Shown: positions 47,909-58,824 of the stretch, one piece after another
Layout of the letters: each line of letters starts with the position of its first letter
Numbering within the stretch: the first letter of the stretch is position 1
Origin: Oscheius tipulae
Taxonomy: Eukaryota > Nematoda > Chromadorea > Rhabditida > Rhabditidae
Reading direction: 5' to 3'
DNA length: 64,000 bases
Assembly (NCBI GenBank): GCA_037178975.1
Contig: JASJZH010000004.1
Location: forward strand, 5,146,001-5,210,000
Program-made: the position numbers and the translations under genes
The notes under the pieces: generated by a model
Database searches by the model: none
What the model was told of the DNA's origin: nothing
The model's input: the letters and a program-made list of their open reading frames with translations, nothing else

Positions 47909-50027
47909 TTACCCGCATAGATTTACGTCCGTAAAGCCAGCGTTTGTCAGAGTTTGCAGATATGAACCGGCTTCTGTCGAACTCAATGTCACTGTGATTG
48001 TCTCCTTTTTGACTTGAAACTCTTGCTCTCTTCTTATCTGCAATATGAAAAGATTTAAGATATTCCGCAAGTGCTTACTAGTAGAATGCTGCATTTAATC
48101 TTCGCTTTGTCGTCCGGAACACGGATTGTCAATGTTACTTGTCCGGCCTGATCCTCAGACGATGGCTCTTCGTCTTTTACCGTTTGGAAACTAGACGTAT
48201 TTGGTTTGTCCTCGAACCCGTCTTTCATATCCCCAACCAACAGCAAATGTGCGGCTATTCCGATATCATCTCCGTGATCTGAATAATCAGGGTAGAACAA
48301 AAAATGAACACTTACGAGTGAATCCTGCCAATCTCAGCTTCTCTTCTAAAGGTGAATCCACCCATCCTTTCATGATTCGGAACGATTGTCGTGTTTTCTC
48401 GTCTAACTGATCCCATTTCGGAGGAGCCGAGACGAGCTCAGGAAGTGTTGCACTTAATCGTTGACATTAGGCAAGTTAACAGTTTGTTTACATTCCAAGG
48501 TGGTCAGCCAACTTCTGATGACTTACTTTCAACGTTTTCAGTTCGTTTCGGATCATTTTTGCAACGGAGAGAGTGTTCAGTTCAGGAAACTCTCCAAATA
48601 TTCTTGCTCCTACAAACCATTTCAAATTGTTCTGAAAATTCCTACTTTTTCTTGGAGAAGCGACAACGGGAGTTTGACTAAGAATGGCTCGCTTCTTCTG
48701 CTCCAACTCGATTTCTTTTTCCGGCGGAAAGTCGCCAAAAAGATCGAGCCATTCTTTCAGTTTTGTGAACATTTGTCTCCCAGGCTGATTCAGTTTTGAC
48801 CAGGGGAGAGGCTGTCGAAGATTGACAGACATACGAGCATTGTCTCTATAAATGTCTTTGTAGCGTTAGTCTGAAAACAACGTACAGTCCGAGCTCGGCC
48901 GAGAGTCCTCTAATCGAGTTGGTTTCCTCTTTCAGTCTTTCAGTTACTCGCACAGCAATATCTGCCGTGTCCAGAGCATTTTCTTGATATTCTGAAGAAA
49001 AAAATAGTGAAACTCCAAGAAACAACATACGCGGTACTTTCCCAACCGATCTTTCTTCGAAAGGAACTTGTAGGTATTTCCACAGCTGTCTGGCTTGTCG
49101 TTTGCCACTCGTATTGAAGGAATCATACGTATTTGGCTGTTTCATCAAGTAATACACCCAGCTATACTTTCTGAAAAAGAATTTATAACCAGAGTTTCTG
49201 GAAAAAAAAATCTACACATCGGCTCCTTTGGCATACTCGGCCACTGTCGCACCATACTTTTTCATCTCTTCAGATATTTGAGAGACCATCACGTACGAAT
49301 CCACCGGTTGAATATCGTCGAACGCGTCTTCTGAACGTTTTTTTTATACTATCGAACATTTGATGGATATTTTTCTGCTCTCACCTGCCCAATTTCTGTC
49401 CTCCAAAATGGATTGAACTCTGTCTGTGACGGAGGTCTGCATCCATTTGTAAATAATCAGACACTGTTCTCGACCACTTTCCTGTAATCTCTCCCAGTCT
49501 CTCGGCGTTGTTAGCATCCTGGATAGCCACATTTGCTGTCTGAACAATCATTTATCCAAGAAAAGTAGACGAAAGACTAACACATTGAGTTTGCGTGAAA
49601 GTTGCGACTGAGTGATTCCATAAGATTTCATGAATTCGTCCAGATTCTTCATCAGTTCAATAGAGTCGATGGTTCTCTTTTCACGGGAATTGAGAGCATT
49701 TTTAACCACAGAACCTGCCTGTGTAACTGTTTGAGTGAAAGAAAAACTTTACTTACGTTCAGGGCAGTATTTTGGCGGTCGAAGACTGGAACAACCACTC
49801 GAAGATTGTTTAAAGGATTCGATTCTACTGAAAACAACTTTTGTCATTTTTCATGTTTTATTACGCCAAAAGAGTGGCTGAAGATAGTACTTCATATACC
49901 CATCTGACTCACCTTCTAAATTGGGTAGCAGTCTTTTCTTTCGATGGGTTACTGGTCTTTCTGTCGAATTTGCACTATTAGCAAAAAGAGTGTTCAGAAG
50001 AGAAGCTCCATCAAATTCTTCGTCCAT
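47909..50027 (-). CDS. Multi-CUT-domain protein without a visible homeodomain
   Basis: The start is ATG at 50027 (MDEEFDGASLLNTLF). Four segments resemble CUT DNA-binding repeats, which read as a helical start, a Gln/Ser recognition helix, then P-W-x-x-L-x-x-x-G-R and a W-x-x motif. (a) LMKNLDEFMKSYGITQSQLS, about 49.6-49.4 kb, degenerate. (b) ISEEMKKYGATVAEYAKGAD then QPNTYDSFNTSGKRQARQLWKYL, about 49.3-49.05 kb, degenerate. (c) LDTADIAVRVTERLKEET then PLPWSKLNQPGRQMFTKLKE, about 49.0-48.75 kb, the best match. (d) LNTLSVAKMIRNELKTLKVS then APPKWDQLDEKTRQSFRIM, about 48.57-48.35 kb. The C-terminal exons are acidic and end VNLCG with TAA at 47909-47911. No W-F-x-N-x-R homeodomain helix was found. 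Nuclear DNA binding is inferred. Confidence 0.65.
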
Positions 50028-50347
50028 TCCAGCCGCCCGAATGCAAATCTACTCAGCACGGCAACGCGACCCAGTCCAATCGGCGGCACAATCGATATAT
50101 GTGCGTGTGGAAAGCGCGAAAACAAATCATGAGAGCGGCGCCCAGAAACGGTCACTCGCGGAAGTTTTTATTTGTGAATCAAATCATTACATAGTTGGAT
50201 TAGGAATAGGTGAAGGCAAACTCGAATAGACAACGTGTTATTGGAGCTCGCGAGATCAAAGAAGGTCTTTTCAATACTTGAAAGTAATCCTGTGAAACGA
50301 ACAAGTTTATTTACCAAATTAAAGCAAAACAATATGTACAATTCAAT

Positions 50348-50967
50348 TCAAGGAGATGATTCGATGGGGACGATTCTGGAGGTGGGGGCGCCTTGCTTCG
50401 GCGCGTCAATTACTGAAACTAATTCGAATGCTATACGACTATGTGACCCACTGAGATGTCCCTCCTTGGTCACAGTCGAATGAACGTTGTGAAGATCACA
50501 CTCCTCTGGAAGAGTCCACTTGCGAACAAAACTTCTAAACCGAAGAGCGTTATAAATTCCACTGTACTCACCTTTTGAGATACTGGTCATGGTCATGGAT
50601 TTCGTGATTGCCTTCCACCGTGATTATGTGGCCGTCCAGAGAAACCTTGAGCTCTTCTGGTTTGAAGTGGGAGACGTCGAGATTCAAACCAAACCTGTTC
50701 TTGTCGTCCAGTACCTGAACTCTCCTACTTTTAGATAACCACCGATAGAACCTTGGTCATACTCGTGGCCATATTGACGTCATCACCAGCCTTCAGCCAG
50801 TAGGAAGCTTCTTTGTTTCGATCCGAGTACATCTGATCGAGATGTTGGAAGAAGGGAGAGAATGGAGAAAGAGCCATTCTGCAGGATGTGTTTGTTTCCG
50901 ACTGCCAATCAGCTATTTTTGTCGACGGAGACACGTGAGGCCTTGCAGAGGAGAGAGGGAACCCCAT
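50348..50967 (-). CDS. Small heat shock protein (alpha-crystallin domain)
   Basis: ATP-independent chaperone of the HSP20 family. The chosen start is ATG at 50967 ([15 protein letters not shown]); an upstream in-frame ATG at 51021 is less likely because it overlaps the polyadenylation signal of the preceding gene and a good AG acceptor lies between them. The alpha-crystallin domain is split by introns: [36 protein letters not shown], then [20 protein letters not shown] and a C-terminal tail with IVPIESSP. The tail carries an I-x-I/V-like element (SRIVPI) used in oligomer assembly. Stop TGA is at 50348-50350. It lies right behind the glutamate transporter gene on the same strand, and probably shares its transcript. 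Confidence 0.9.
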
Positions 50968-51020
50968 CTGGTAAACAGTGAGCAACTGATCAACAAAAAA
51001 TAAGCAGAGAGTAGAGGACA

Positions 51021-51062
51021 TTTTTATTGAAGAATCTTTTGGCCAAAAACTATTTGTTCTAA
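51021..51062 (-). terminator. Polyadenylation signal at the transporter/HSP junction
   Basis: On the minus strand AATAAA lies about 30 nt past the transporter stop and abuts the first ATG of the small heat shock ORF. A polypyrimidine stretch and AG follow about 35 nt later, as at nematode operon junctions. Confidence 0.6.
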
Positions 51063-53082
51063 ACGTTAATGACATCGTGAGCGGCCAGAAGTCCTCGTCG
51101 TTCCTCTTCGACCGAAGGAACGAACGAGGCCCTCGATGGTTTGGGAGCAGGAGTCGATTCAACCAGTTTGCCTTCCTCGAGTAATTGAAGTGGAATGGCT
51201 GGATGAGCGAGACCCGCGTGGCTGTGTATTGTGTTCTGGTTGCTGACCGAACTCATTGGGACAGCCGGCTCATTGTTTAGATTGTCTGAAAGAACTATTT
51301 TCCTAGAGAGAGCCTCTCACGAATGTCTTCTCGAATCTGTCGGATAAGTTCATCGGCATCGGCTTCTGCCAGGGAGTCCTTGCTCAAATGATGAATGATT
51401 CCAGCACCGAATCCATCGCCCATTACATTGACCGAAGTTCGGATGCGATCACTAACAATTTTATGTTTTGGCACAACTCTGACCTACAGTAGCCAGTCGA
51501 CAGTCAGAAGTAAGGAGACGTCCTTGGCGGGAAGACCTACTGTACTGAGTACGATTCCTATGGTGTCCAGTCCAGCAGGAACCGACCCCGAACCAATCGA
51601 GGCAACCGTAGTTGTAATACTAATAGATTTTTAATGTTAGTTGCTGTTAAACCTGATGGTGAGAAGATCCAGAAGAGTAAGCTTGACATTTTGTAGTTGA
51701 GCAATGAAAATAACAGCAACGGATTCGTAAAGAGCTGTTCCGTCCTGTTATTTAGATTTTCAGGCAGAAATCAGAAACCCATACCATAGTAATAGTCGCC
51801 CCTAATGGTAGTACAAAACGTGTGACTCTTCTGTCAATCTTCAAATTCTCTTCCAATGCTCGGAACGTGACTGGCAGTGTTGCACCACTGAAGCTTTGAC
51901 TGTTTATTCTGAAACATTTCTGATTACCTCGAAGCTGTTCCAAAGGCGGTGGCCAGGGCTTGCAGCATTCCGGTCATATATGCAAACGGACTCTTTCTCG
52001 TCACGACGAAATACAGTAGTGGCAAAGTGAGGAGAGAGTGGATCATGAGACCGCAAATGACGGTGACCACGTACATTGCCAGAGCTGAAAAGTATTGCTG
52101 CCTGTGACTCTCTTACCTTGAGCAGTCTCGGCCAGGTTGTCAATGTCGACAATGTTTTTGCAGACGAGGGAGAGGATTCCAATCGGGTAGCACCTGAATC
52201 TTACTATTTGAGTAGCTACATACTTACCACATAAGGGCAGAAATCCAGCGCATGATGATTGCGTCAAGAACGATGAAGAAGTTGATCATAAGACGGGCTT
52301 GATCCCCAAGGATGCTCAAAATTATACCGAAACCACTGCAGAAGACTATCAGTCCTGAAACAATTGTTTTGGGAGTAGTTCTTAGAATTCTACCAAGAAC
52401 ATTCATTTCATTGGTATACTCCAAATGGGGCTTTTGAGGCAAATCCGTCGCATTGGTCCAAGTCTCATTGATGCGGATAACTCGAGGCGGACGAGGAAGG
52501 TAATAGGTTTGGACCTGTTGGAAGGTGGCTTGAACGATGTTTTCCGGGAACATGTTACTAAAGTTTATGACTTATCCCCAAAACTTTCCACCTACCGAAG
52601 CTGGTCGAGGAAGGTGTCCAACGTAGAAAGAGCTGTGTCTTCGAGTGTCCCTCTGCCAAGAGAATCTATGAGATCAGGGGAACCCGGATGGATGGACGAG
52701 ACCAGAATGATTCCTGTCTGAAAGAATTCTTTTGTGGACGTGGGAAAGGTAAAGGACTTACAAACGTGGACAGGAAGGTGGTGGTGAGATAGTAGCAGAC
52801 TGTAATGATTCCGATCCGTCTGGCATCTTTTGCTCGAACTTGAGCCAGCGCCGAAATAACTGAAGAGATGATGAGAGGCAGGATCATCATTTCAACGATT
52901 TGCATGAAGATTTCTCCCGGAAAGCCGATCAGACTGATGGTGTCATTGCTGGAGTATCTTAGTCACACAAAGAGTGAAAGAATTTACCTGGGATTGAATG
53001 GTCTGATCACGAATCCGATGACAACCCCAAGAACCACAGATTCTATAGTCAGGACAAGCAAGAGGTCCTTTTTGAGTCCCAT
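51059..53082 (-). CDS. Excitatory amino acid transporter (SLC1 / glt family)
   Basis: Sodium-coupled glutamate/aspartate transporter of the plasma membrane. ATG at 53082 starts [19 protein letters not shown]. Signature pieces in order: [20 protein letters not shown] (helix 2-3 region), the extracellular loop with an N-E-T-W-T-N-A-T glycosylation cluster, [27 protein letters not shown] with [16 protein letters not shown], then a serine-rich-type hairpin region ([25 protein letters not shown]), and the helix 7-8 region [34 protein letters not shown] and [18 protein letters not shown]. The D-R-x-R-T-x-x-N-V motif that binds the substrate amino group is intact. The canonical S-S-S-A-T-L run appears here as SFSGATLP across an intron. 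A hydrophilic tail ends HDVINV, stop TAG at 51059-51061. Confidence 0.92.
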
Positions 53083-53244
53083 TACGGGACCAGGCGCCTG
53101 TAATTTGCAGGTTTTTGTTCCAAAAGATGTTAAAAAAGTAATCACAAGATTTGGGAGAAATTTAATTAAAAACAGGAAACAATGAACAGTATCCAATCTG
53201 CCTAATTAGTTTCTAGTTACAAACTCTCTGAACAAACGATTTGT
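53083..53244. promoter_or_regulatory. Short divergent intergenic region
   Basis: Only 162 nt separate the divergent ATGs of the glutamate transporter and the Lys-rich membrane protein. It is AT-rich and includes AG acceptors on both sides, so it must hold two promoters or outrons in little space. Confidence 0.5.
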
Positions 53245-53817
53245 ATGGCTCATCACTACGATATTGTCGGCGTGCCTCTACCTACCGAGCAGACATCTAC
53301 GGAGCCTCCTTCTGTTCAACCTGCAGACACTTCATTGTCTACGGTACCGTACGAGAACCTCGGGCCCGATTCCAGTTTGCCGTCGGACCCGCCGCCATCC
53401 CAGGAGCCATGCATCCCAAGAATCCCAGTAGCCCCCGCACCCCCTTCGAAGGTCTACAAGGAGGTGACGAAGGGTCGCAAAAAGAACAAGAAGAAGAAGA
53501 AACGACCGCAGTCAAGTGAAAGGGATCAATCGGGAGGTGTTGAACGAAAGGACGAATCGAAGAAGGTGCACTCGACTTCCGATCAAGAGAAGGGATTGAA
53601 GATGCAAGAGCCCAAAACGAGAGAAATGGGTTCAGAAGTGATCTGTGGATGCAAGAAGATCGTCTTCGTCGTCCTCACGTCAATCTGCAGCTGTGTTTCT
53701 TTACTCATCATCGCTGTCATCATCTTCTGTCTCGTTCAGGCCTACACCGCTGACGGTATCTGGCCGAGTCTGGGAGCGGGTCTTCGACTGATCTTCAACA
53801 ACACGACGAAGATATAG
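53245..53817 (+). CDS. Single-pass membrane protein with Pro-rich and Lys-rich segments
   Basis: An uninterrupted 190-codon ORF from ATG at 53245 to TAG at 53815-53817, unusual in this intron-dense window. Residues 1-75 are Pro/Ser/Glu-rich (PLPTEQTSTEPPSVQPAD). Residues about 74-130 are strongly basic (RKKNKKKKKR, then acidic-basic mix). Residues about 133-168 form a membrane helix with Cys residues (VVLTSICSCVSLLIIAVIIF), followed by a short tail with one N-x-T site. There is no signal peptide, so it is probably a tail-region anchored protein with the long basic domain cytosolic. I recognise no family. Confidence 0.65.
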   Translation: MAHHYDIVGVPLPTEQTSTEPPSVQPADTSLSTVPYENLGPDSSLPSDPPPSQEPCIPRIPVAPAPPSKVYKEVTKGRKKNKKKKKRPQSSERDQSGGVERKDESKKVHSTSDQEKGLKMQEPKTREMGSEVICGCKKIVFVVLTSICSCVSLLIIAVIIFCLVQAYTADGIWPSLGAGLRLIFNNTTKI

Positions 53818-54061
53818 AATGAGTAACGATATGAATAAAAAGACATAAACTGTTCTTGTTCTTGGGGAGAGGAGGATGTGGGTAGAAGGAAAGGACAGAA
53901 AGTAGTGTGGACAGTAGATGGGGTACAGATGATATGCAAAGCGGGCGGTAGGCTGATCACATTTGAATGCGAACATGCGTAAGCGAGGACTTTGAGACTG
54001 ACGGACGACGTCAATGAATCTTTTTATTCTTTAGTTTTCAACCAGTAACAGAAGATACCCA

Positions 54062-55200
54062 TTAGATAAACTGACAGCATTCAGACAATAGTTCCGTGCA
54101 CTCTGCTTCCGTCTCACCATTCTGCATTCGCTCGGTTGCCGTCTGGAATTTCTTCCGTTTTCGGGCTGTTATAAACTTAGCAAGTGCCTAAAAGACAAAG
54201 TTGAGAGAGAGCAAGTAAAAGAAGACATACTTTGTACATTTTTATTGTTCCGACAACATTTGCCATCCTTCCTGCCATAGTTATCATGACCATCAGGAAT
54301 GAGTTCGGTTCAGTTATGGGCTCTCTATCACCATCTGTTGCGTTTGTTCTTATCCCTAAACAAATTCAGAATTTTACTGTAATCACAAAGTCTTACCAGC
54401 TTCGATAAATTTCCTTTCAACGGTAGCCTCTACAACATCCTTGTCCAATTGTGCTTTTATGAGAAGAAGAGTGGCTCCGGCTACGTTCAACAACAGCCCA
54501 TAAGTGAACAGTTCCCAGCAACCTAGGAAAATAGTCAATTAGACAAGAGAAAAATTACCTGGTTTCCTTCTGTTGGCCTTGAATACTATCCATTTCTCTT
54601 TCCATGGCATGTTTGCATATTGGCGACGACGTGCAGCACGTCGAGGCATCTCTGGCTCTACAATTCAGCTGAATGTCTGAAACGAGGACTGTAGGAAAAA
54701 TAACAAGACTGACTGGAGAAGATACGATTCGAAACAGGGATGAGATGTGAATCAAAGTAGGCTTCTTATGAGATATCTCTCCCTCAATCACTCTAATGGC
54801 TCGTCGGATTACGGAGAAGGCTTCGTTCTTCAGTCGTTTTCTTTGCGGAACCTATCAAAACTTGAACAAAACTTCGCTTCCTGAGACGAGCTGAGTAACA
54901 TTTGTCTGTAGCATTATACTTTTGAATCAAAAGGGTTCTTGCTACATGATCCAAATGATGAGAGGCATTCTGCAACCTAAAGTTCTATTCGTCATGATGA
55001 CATGGACTTGATTTATCCGACTGATCCGTCGGATAGAGGAACACCAGAATATATCCACGTGGTTTCGGAAAGTCTTCATATAAAGGTAATTCATAGAAGA
55101 TACACCTGGAAACTGCCTGCGTGGAAGAACAAAGTTGCAAAAGGATCCTGACAATAACAAGAACAACGCCACTGAACACGGTTATATCCGATCTGAACCG
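54062..55200 (-). CDS. Uncharacterised protein with hydrophobic segments, ends uncertain
   Basis: Several minus-strand exons can be followed: ITVFSGVVLVIVRILLQLC (hydrophobic), ELPLYEDFPKPRGYI, NASHHLDHVARTLLIQKYN, EAFSVIRRAIRVIEGEISHK, the hydrophobic ELFTYGLLLNVAGATLLLI, DKDVVEATVERKFIEA, SFLMVMITMAGRMANVVGT and a basic tail ARKRKKFQTATERMQNG, ending CCQFI with TAA at 54062-54064. The start codon was not located with confidence. The pattern suggests a two- or three-helix membrane protein. No family is recognised, and exon order is the only link between the pieces. Confidence 0.45.
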
Positions 55201-55516
55201 ATTAGTCACCTGTTATAAACATAGACCTATCACAATGTCACTTACTGTTTGCAATTTTCACGGTTCTATTTCGCTCTCATTCAATAAACTTCTACTTTGT
55301 TCATATTTACCTTGCCTCTATTTGATCATGGAATAATCTCTCACACAGGTTTCTCGGTCAAGTTCGGTTTTTACTAGACAGCCAGCTGGTTCATTGTGAC
55401 TTCGGGCGTCATAATCCACCCACGTCTTTGCTTGAGATAAGACTCGATTTTTAACCGAGTCTTTACTTTTATCAATCGGACGTGTTCGTGGTCACCGACT
55501 GAAATTTTCAGTAAAA

Positions 55517-57096
55517 ATGATCATCCTTCCTTTTCTGCTTTTTGCAGCATCTGTAGTTGCTGGAAGAGATCTCAAATTTGTTCAAGCCATTTGGAGGTAG
55601 GCTGTCTTGCATGCAAGCTCTTACTTCCTAACAATAAGACATGGTGACCGAGCTCCAACGGGACTCCCATACCCGAATGATCTCTACCAGGAAAACTCAT
55701 GGCCACGAGGATGGGGACAATTGACCTCAGTTTGTGATTTAGACTTAATTGAAAGACAGTTCTGGTCAGATTGGAATGGAGCAGCATAATGAGCTTGGTC
55801 AGTTCTTCCGTCGGCGTTACACGGATTTCATTAACACTTCCTACGTTCCGAGTCAGGTAGGTTTCGGGTTCCAGAAATAGCCTTGTTACGCAAAATGACC
55901 TTATCTAAAGCCTGCTGCAGATAGCTCTGGTCTTTTGGTAAATTTCAGGGAAAAAGAGCAGTCTTTGACGCTTTTTGACGAACGGGTTCAGGCTTACATG
56001 AGATCTTCGGATACGGACAGAGCATTGGCCTCTGCCCAAGCCTTTCTCTCGGGGATGTATCCGGCTACCGGGTACTTTCAATGGTCTCAAGGGAATGCCT
56101 GGCAGCCTATTCCTGTTCACGGAGCTACTGCGGGTGAGAACGACTGGGTAGTTTGTGCAATTTTTCGAGCAAAGTCTGTGTTTAGTTGTGCAAGTGCACA
56201 TCAGTCAAGTGTCCGAACTACGAACTGATTTACAATGCCGATGAGTCGAGAGACTCGCAGACATACACGGAGAAGTACAAAGACTACTTTGCCATGCTGG
56301 CTCAACAGAACACGACTGGAAACACAAACTTCAGTTATTCGGATGTCAATGGAATGTATGACATAACAAGAGAACTTCTTCACAATCTCACAGATCTGCA
56401 ACCCACTTGGATCAATCAGTCTTTCCCACAGTACGACAGAAAGTGAGACTGTTCCGTGATTTAGAAAAGTGTGTTCTAGAACAACATTGGAAATATCGGC
56501 AGAACTGCGATATATTCGCTATTTCAATCAGTTTGGAACCCAGCAAAAGTCGCAGTACTTCGGCAGCTACCTTCTAAACATTTTTATTACGAATGCGCAA
56601 ACAGTAGCAGCTGGTCAGCAACAAAATCCAGATAGAATGCTTTGGTATTCTTCGGTTTGCTTGTCGGATTTCGTACCAGATTTCGGCTTCAGCACGACAC
56701 AGTTCTTTCCTCCTTGATGTACACGATGAATCTTGGAAATGGAGAAATGCCACCATACGCAGCCTGTTTCTTCATGGAAGTGTACAATAACAACGGAGTC
56801 TACGAAACGGAATTCTACTACAGAAACAGCTCAGAAGTGGCTCCTTTCCGATTAACCATTCCTGGCTGTACACTCCCGTGTCCTGTTGACCAGTTAGCTC
56901 AGATTTATAAGGGCGTGGTTCAAAAGACCACAGACGACGCTCTGAAGGTACAGTTTCTCATTTAATTTTATCATTTAATATTCAGAACTGCGGAGCTCAA
57001 GTACAACAGCAGTGTTCCTCGCAAAACAACGGAGCCGGTAGAATACGAGTGATCCTTATCATGTTGTTATCTCTTTTTTTACACTTGGGTGTGTGA
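55517..57096 (+). CDS. Histidine acid phosphatase, secreted or membrane-anchored
   Basis: Branch 2 histidine phosphatase like the nematode intestinal acid phosphatases. ATG at 55517 starts a signal peptide ([16 protein letters not shown]). The catalytic phosphate-binding motif RHGDRAP is rebuilt across an intron (about 55597-55639) and continues [13 protein letters not shown]. Next are [18 protein letters not shown] after a 44-nt intron, INTSYVPSQ and [10 protein letters not shown]. The second catalytic pair His-Asp appears as [12 protein letters not shown] at about 56693. The C-terminal part has [28 protein letters not shown] and a Cys pair. The final residues [15 protein letters not shown] are hydrophobic, so the protein may be anchored by a tail helix or GPI. 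Stop TGA is at 57094-57096. Confidence 0.88.
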
Positions 57097-57776
57097 ATCA
57101 AATGGGTATTTGAAACGCTTGCTTACATTCTTCTTCTTATTTTCCCCACTTCGAAGACGAAAATGTTTGAATGATCACTCGAACAATGGCCAAGTTGCAA
57201 GCTGTTGTGACACGAGCCATTAATCAGGGTCCTCGTAGTGAAACAGGTGCTTCGTCCTAAAGCCTTAAAGGTCCAACAGACTGGCTGTCGTCAGGAAATG
57301 GCTTCCGCTCACCTGGCTCTAACAGACAGTCGGTCTGCTTAGGGCTATTACGCGTCGCCTCTGTAATAACATCCGGCTCGCACCTGAACACACAAAGTGC
57401 CAAGCATCTACCAATTGACTACTGAAAGTCTATTTGGACGGTTCTTTGAAAACAATATGACAAGGAAAGTACAAAGACAACATTCTCATACATATGGTGT
57501 TTATGGTGACCGATGTCGGAAGATTGGCAGATAGAAAGGTCATCGAACACTCTTATCCGATTTCAAAGGAAAACATTCTTACTGTTTAAAAGCTATAAAA
57601 ACTTGGAGTACATTCATAAAAACACGAAACGTATTGGAGTTTTGCCATTGGCATTTATAGAAAGAAGCAATTTTCAGTGATTAAGTCAACGTGTCAGGCT
57701 GAAATAAGCTCCCGTCCAAGAATAACGCGTTTTCGATCCGTCCAGGAGAAACTTCAAAAATGCTGTCAGTTTCTTC
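57097..57776. other. Intergenic region, no gene seen
   Basis: About 680 nt past the phosphatase. No supported coding frame, RNA gene or repeat was recognised. Confidence 0.45.
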
Positions 57777-58006
57777 TTAATACGTAGAGGAGTAAGAACC
57801 CAAAAATATTCGAAAAAGTAAGCCCAAACAATAGCCCTTTGGCGACTCGCAATCGATGTCTTTGTTGGTGGGCGGGGCGTAATCCTCGCACCGTCCTCGT
57901 TGCATTCGTCTGCGATGCTGTGCGGTCAGTTTGTTCTTCGAATTTGTACCCAACCGGGCCACCGACACCCGAACCATACCTTTCGTTGTGTTCTGCGGAT
58001 GTTCAT
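57777..58006 (-). CDS. Putative small basic protein with hydrophobic tail
   Basis: ATG at 58006 gives MNIRRTQRK, then a GT-AG intron of about 45 nt, then NKLTAQHRRRMQRGR, a short Cys-containing acidic part (CEDYAPPTNKDIDCESP) and a mildly hydrophobic end GLLFRIFLG, stopping at 57777. In another frame the same DNA encodes a more hydrophobic tail (KGLLFGLTFSNIFGFLLLY), so a second intron with a frame change is possible. Length about 55-60 residues. No family recognised; small size makes this a weak call. Confidence 0.35.
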
Positions 58007-58824
58007 TCCGTCCAAAAAGTTTTGAGAGTAACAAAAATGTGGCTATGAAGGTTGGCTCACTCCCAAAATCATTTCGTAGCGACCTTTAAACGAACATGTT
58101 CTCCAAACTTGCTGTTTATAAAACGGGATATTTTACCCGTGTTGACTCTCAAGCTTCTATTTTGATAAAGTCCATATTTAAGCAAAACCAATCTTTCCAA
58201 ACTCTATACTCTTTTCCCTTCACATTACCTTTTCACTCAGTATTGGAAACCATGTATCATAAAAAGTGTAAGGCTCACATTTTTTTCTACAAAAAAGATC
58301 GATAGTTGTGGGTTTCTTGGGGCAGCACGCTACCCGCCGACCTCTGATTCATCCGCACCATGGTCTGCCGTGAGAGCCATCGAGAGAGCTCTGTGTTCCT
58401 GTTCTAATTTTTTTAGTTCAGATAGTTTCTGAATCAGTCAATGCTAGTCTTAGCTCTGACCAAACGACTCTACGCTCAATAAAAAGACCAAACGACTCTA
58501 TGCTCAAACATTCCCAGCCATTTGGCTCTAAATCGTCATTTCTATGACCGATTGATGCTGATTTTCTGATAACTTGTTTTGAGATCCTCCCTACTACCGT
58601 AGTCTACTCACCAGTCCCTAGTCTGCCTCTGCCGAATCGATTCCTCGAATGTTGTTTTCATCCTGCTGGGCCCCCTCTATTGATCTACCGTATACTGGCA
58701 AGGGGACTCTCACTTGACACCTTTGCCGTGACTAATGCTCGAACGAACGGATTCCGTTTTTGAAATGCCCAGATGTGGAATAAACGGGCCTGTTTACCTA
58801 TAGACAGCTGGGTGGTTTTTTGGC
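58007..58824. other. Intergenic region with a short direct repeat
   Basis: No gene is supported. It contains the two-copy 28-nt repeat listed separately and several long AT stretches. Confidence 0.45.
58458..58513. repeat. Two-copy 28-nt tandem direct repeat
   Basis: GACCAAACGACTCTACGCTC at 58458 is repeated at 58486 as GACCAAACGACTCTATGCTC, with one substitution. Looks like a recent local duplication in noncoding DNA. Confidence 0.85.

Noticed and set aside
53701-54014. Minus-strand hydrophobic frames opposite the Lys-rich membrane protein
   Set aside because: They are the antisense shadow of the plus-strand gene end and lack a start context.
58458-58513. Two-copy repeat as a regulatory element
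   Set aside because: Only two copies, no symmetry and no gene start nearby; best read as a chance local duplication.
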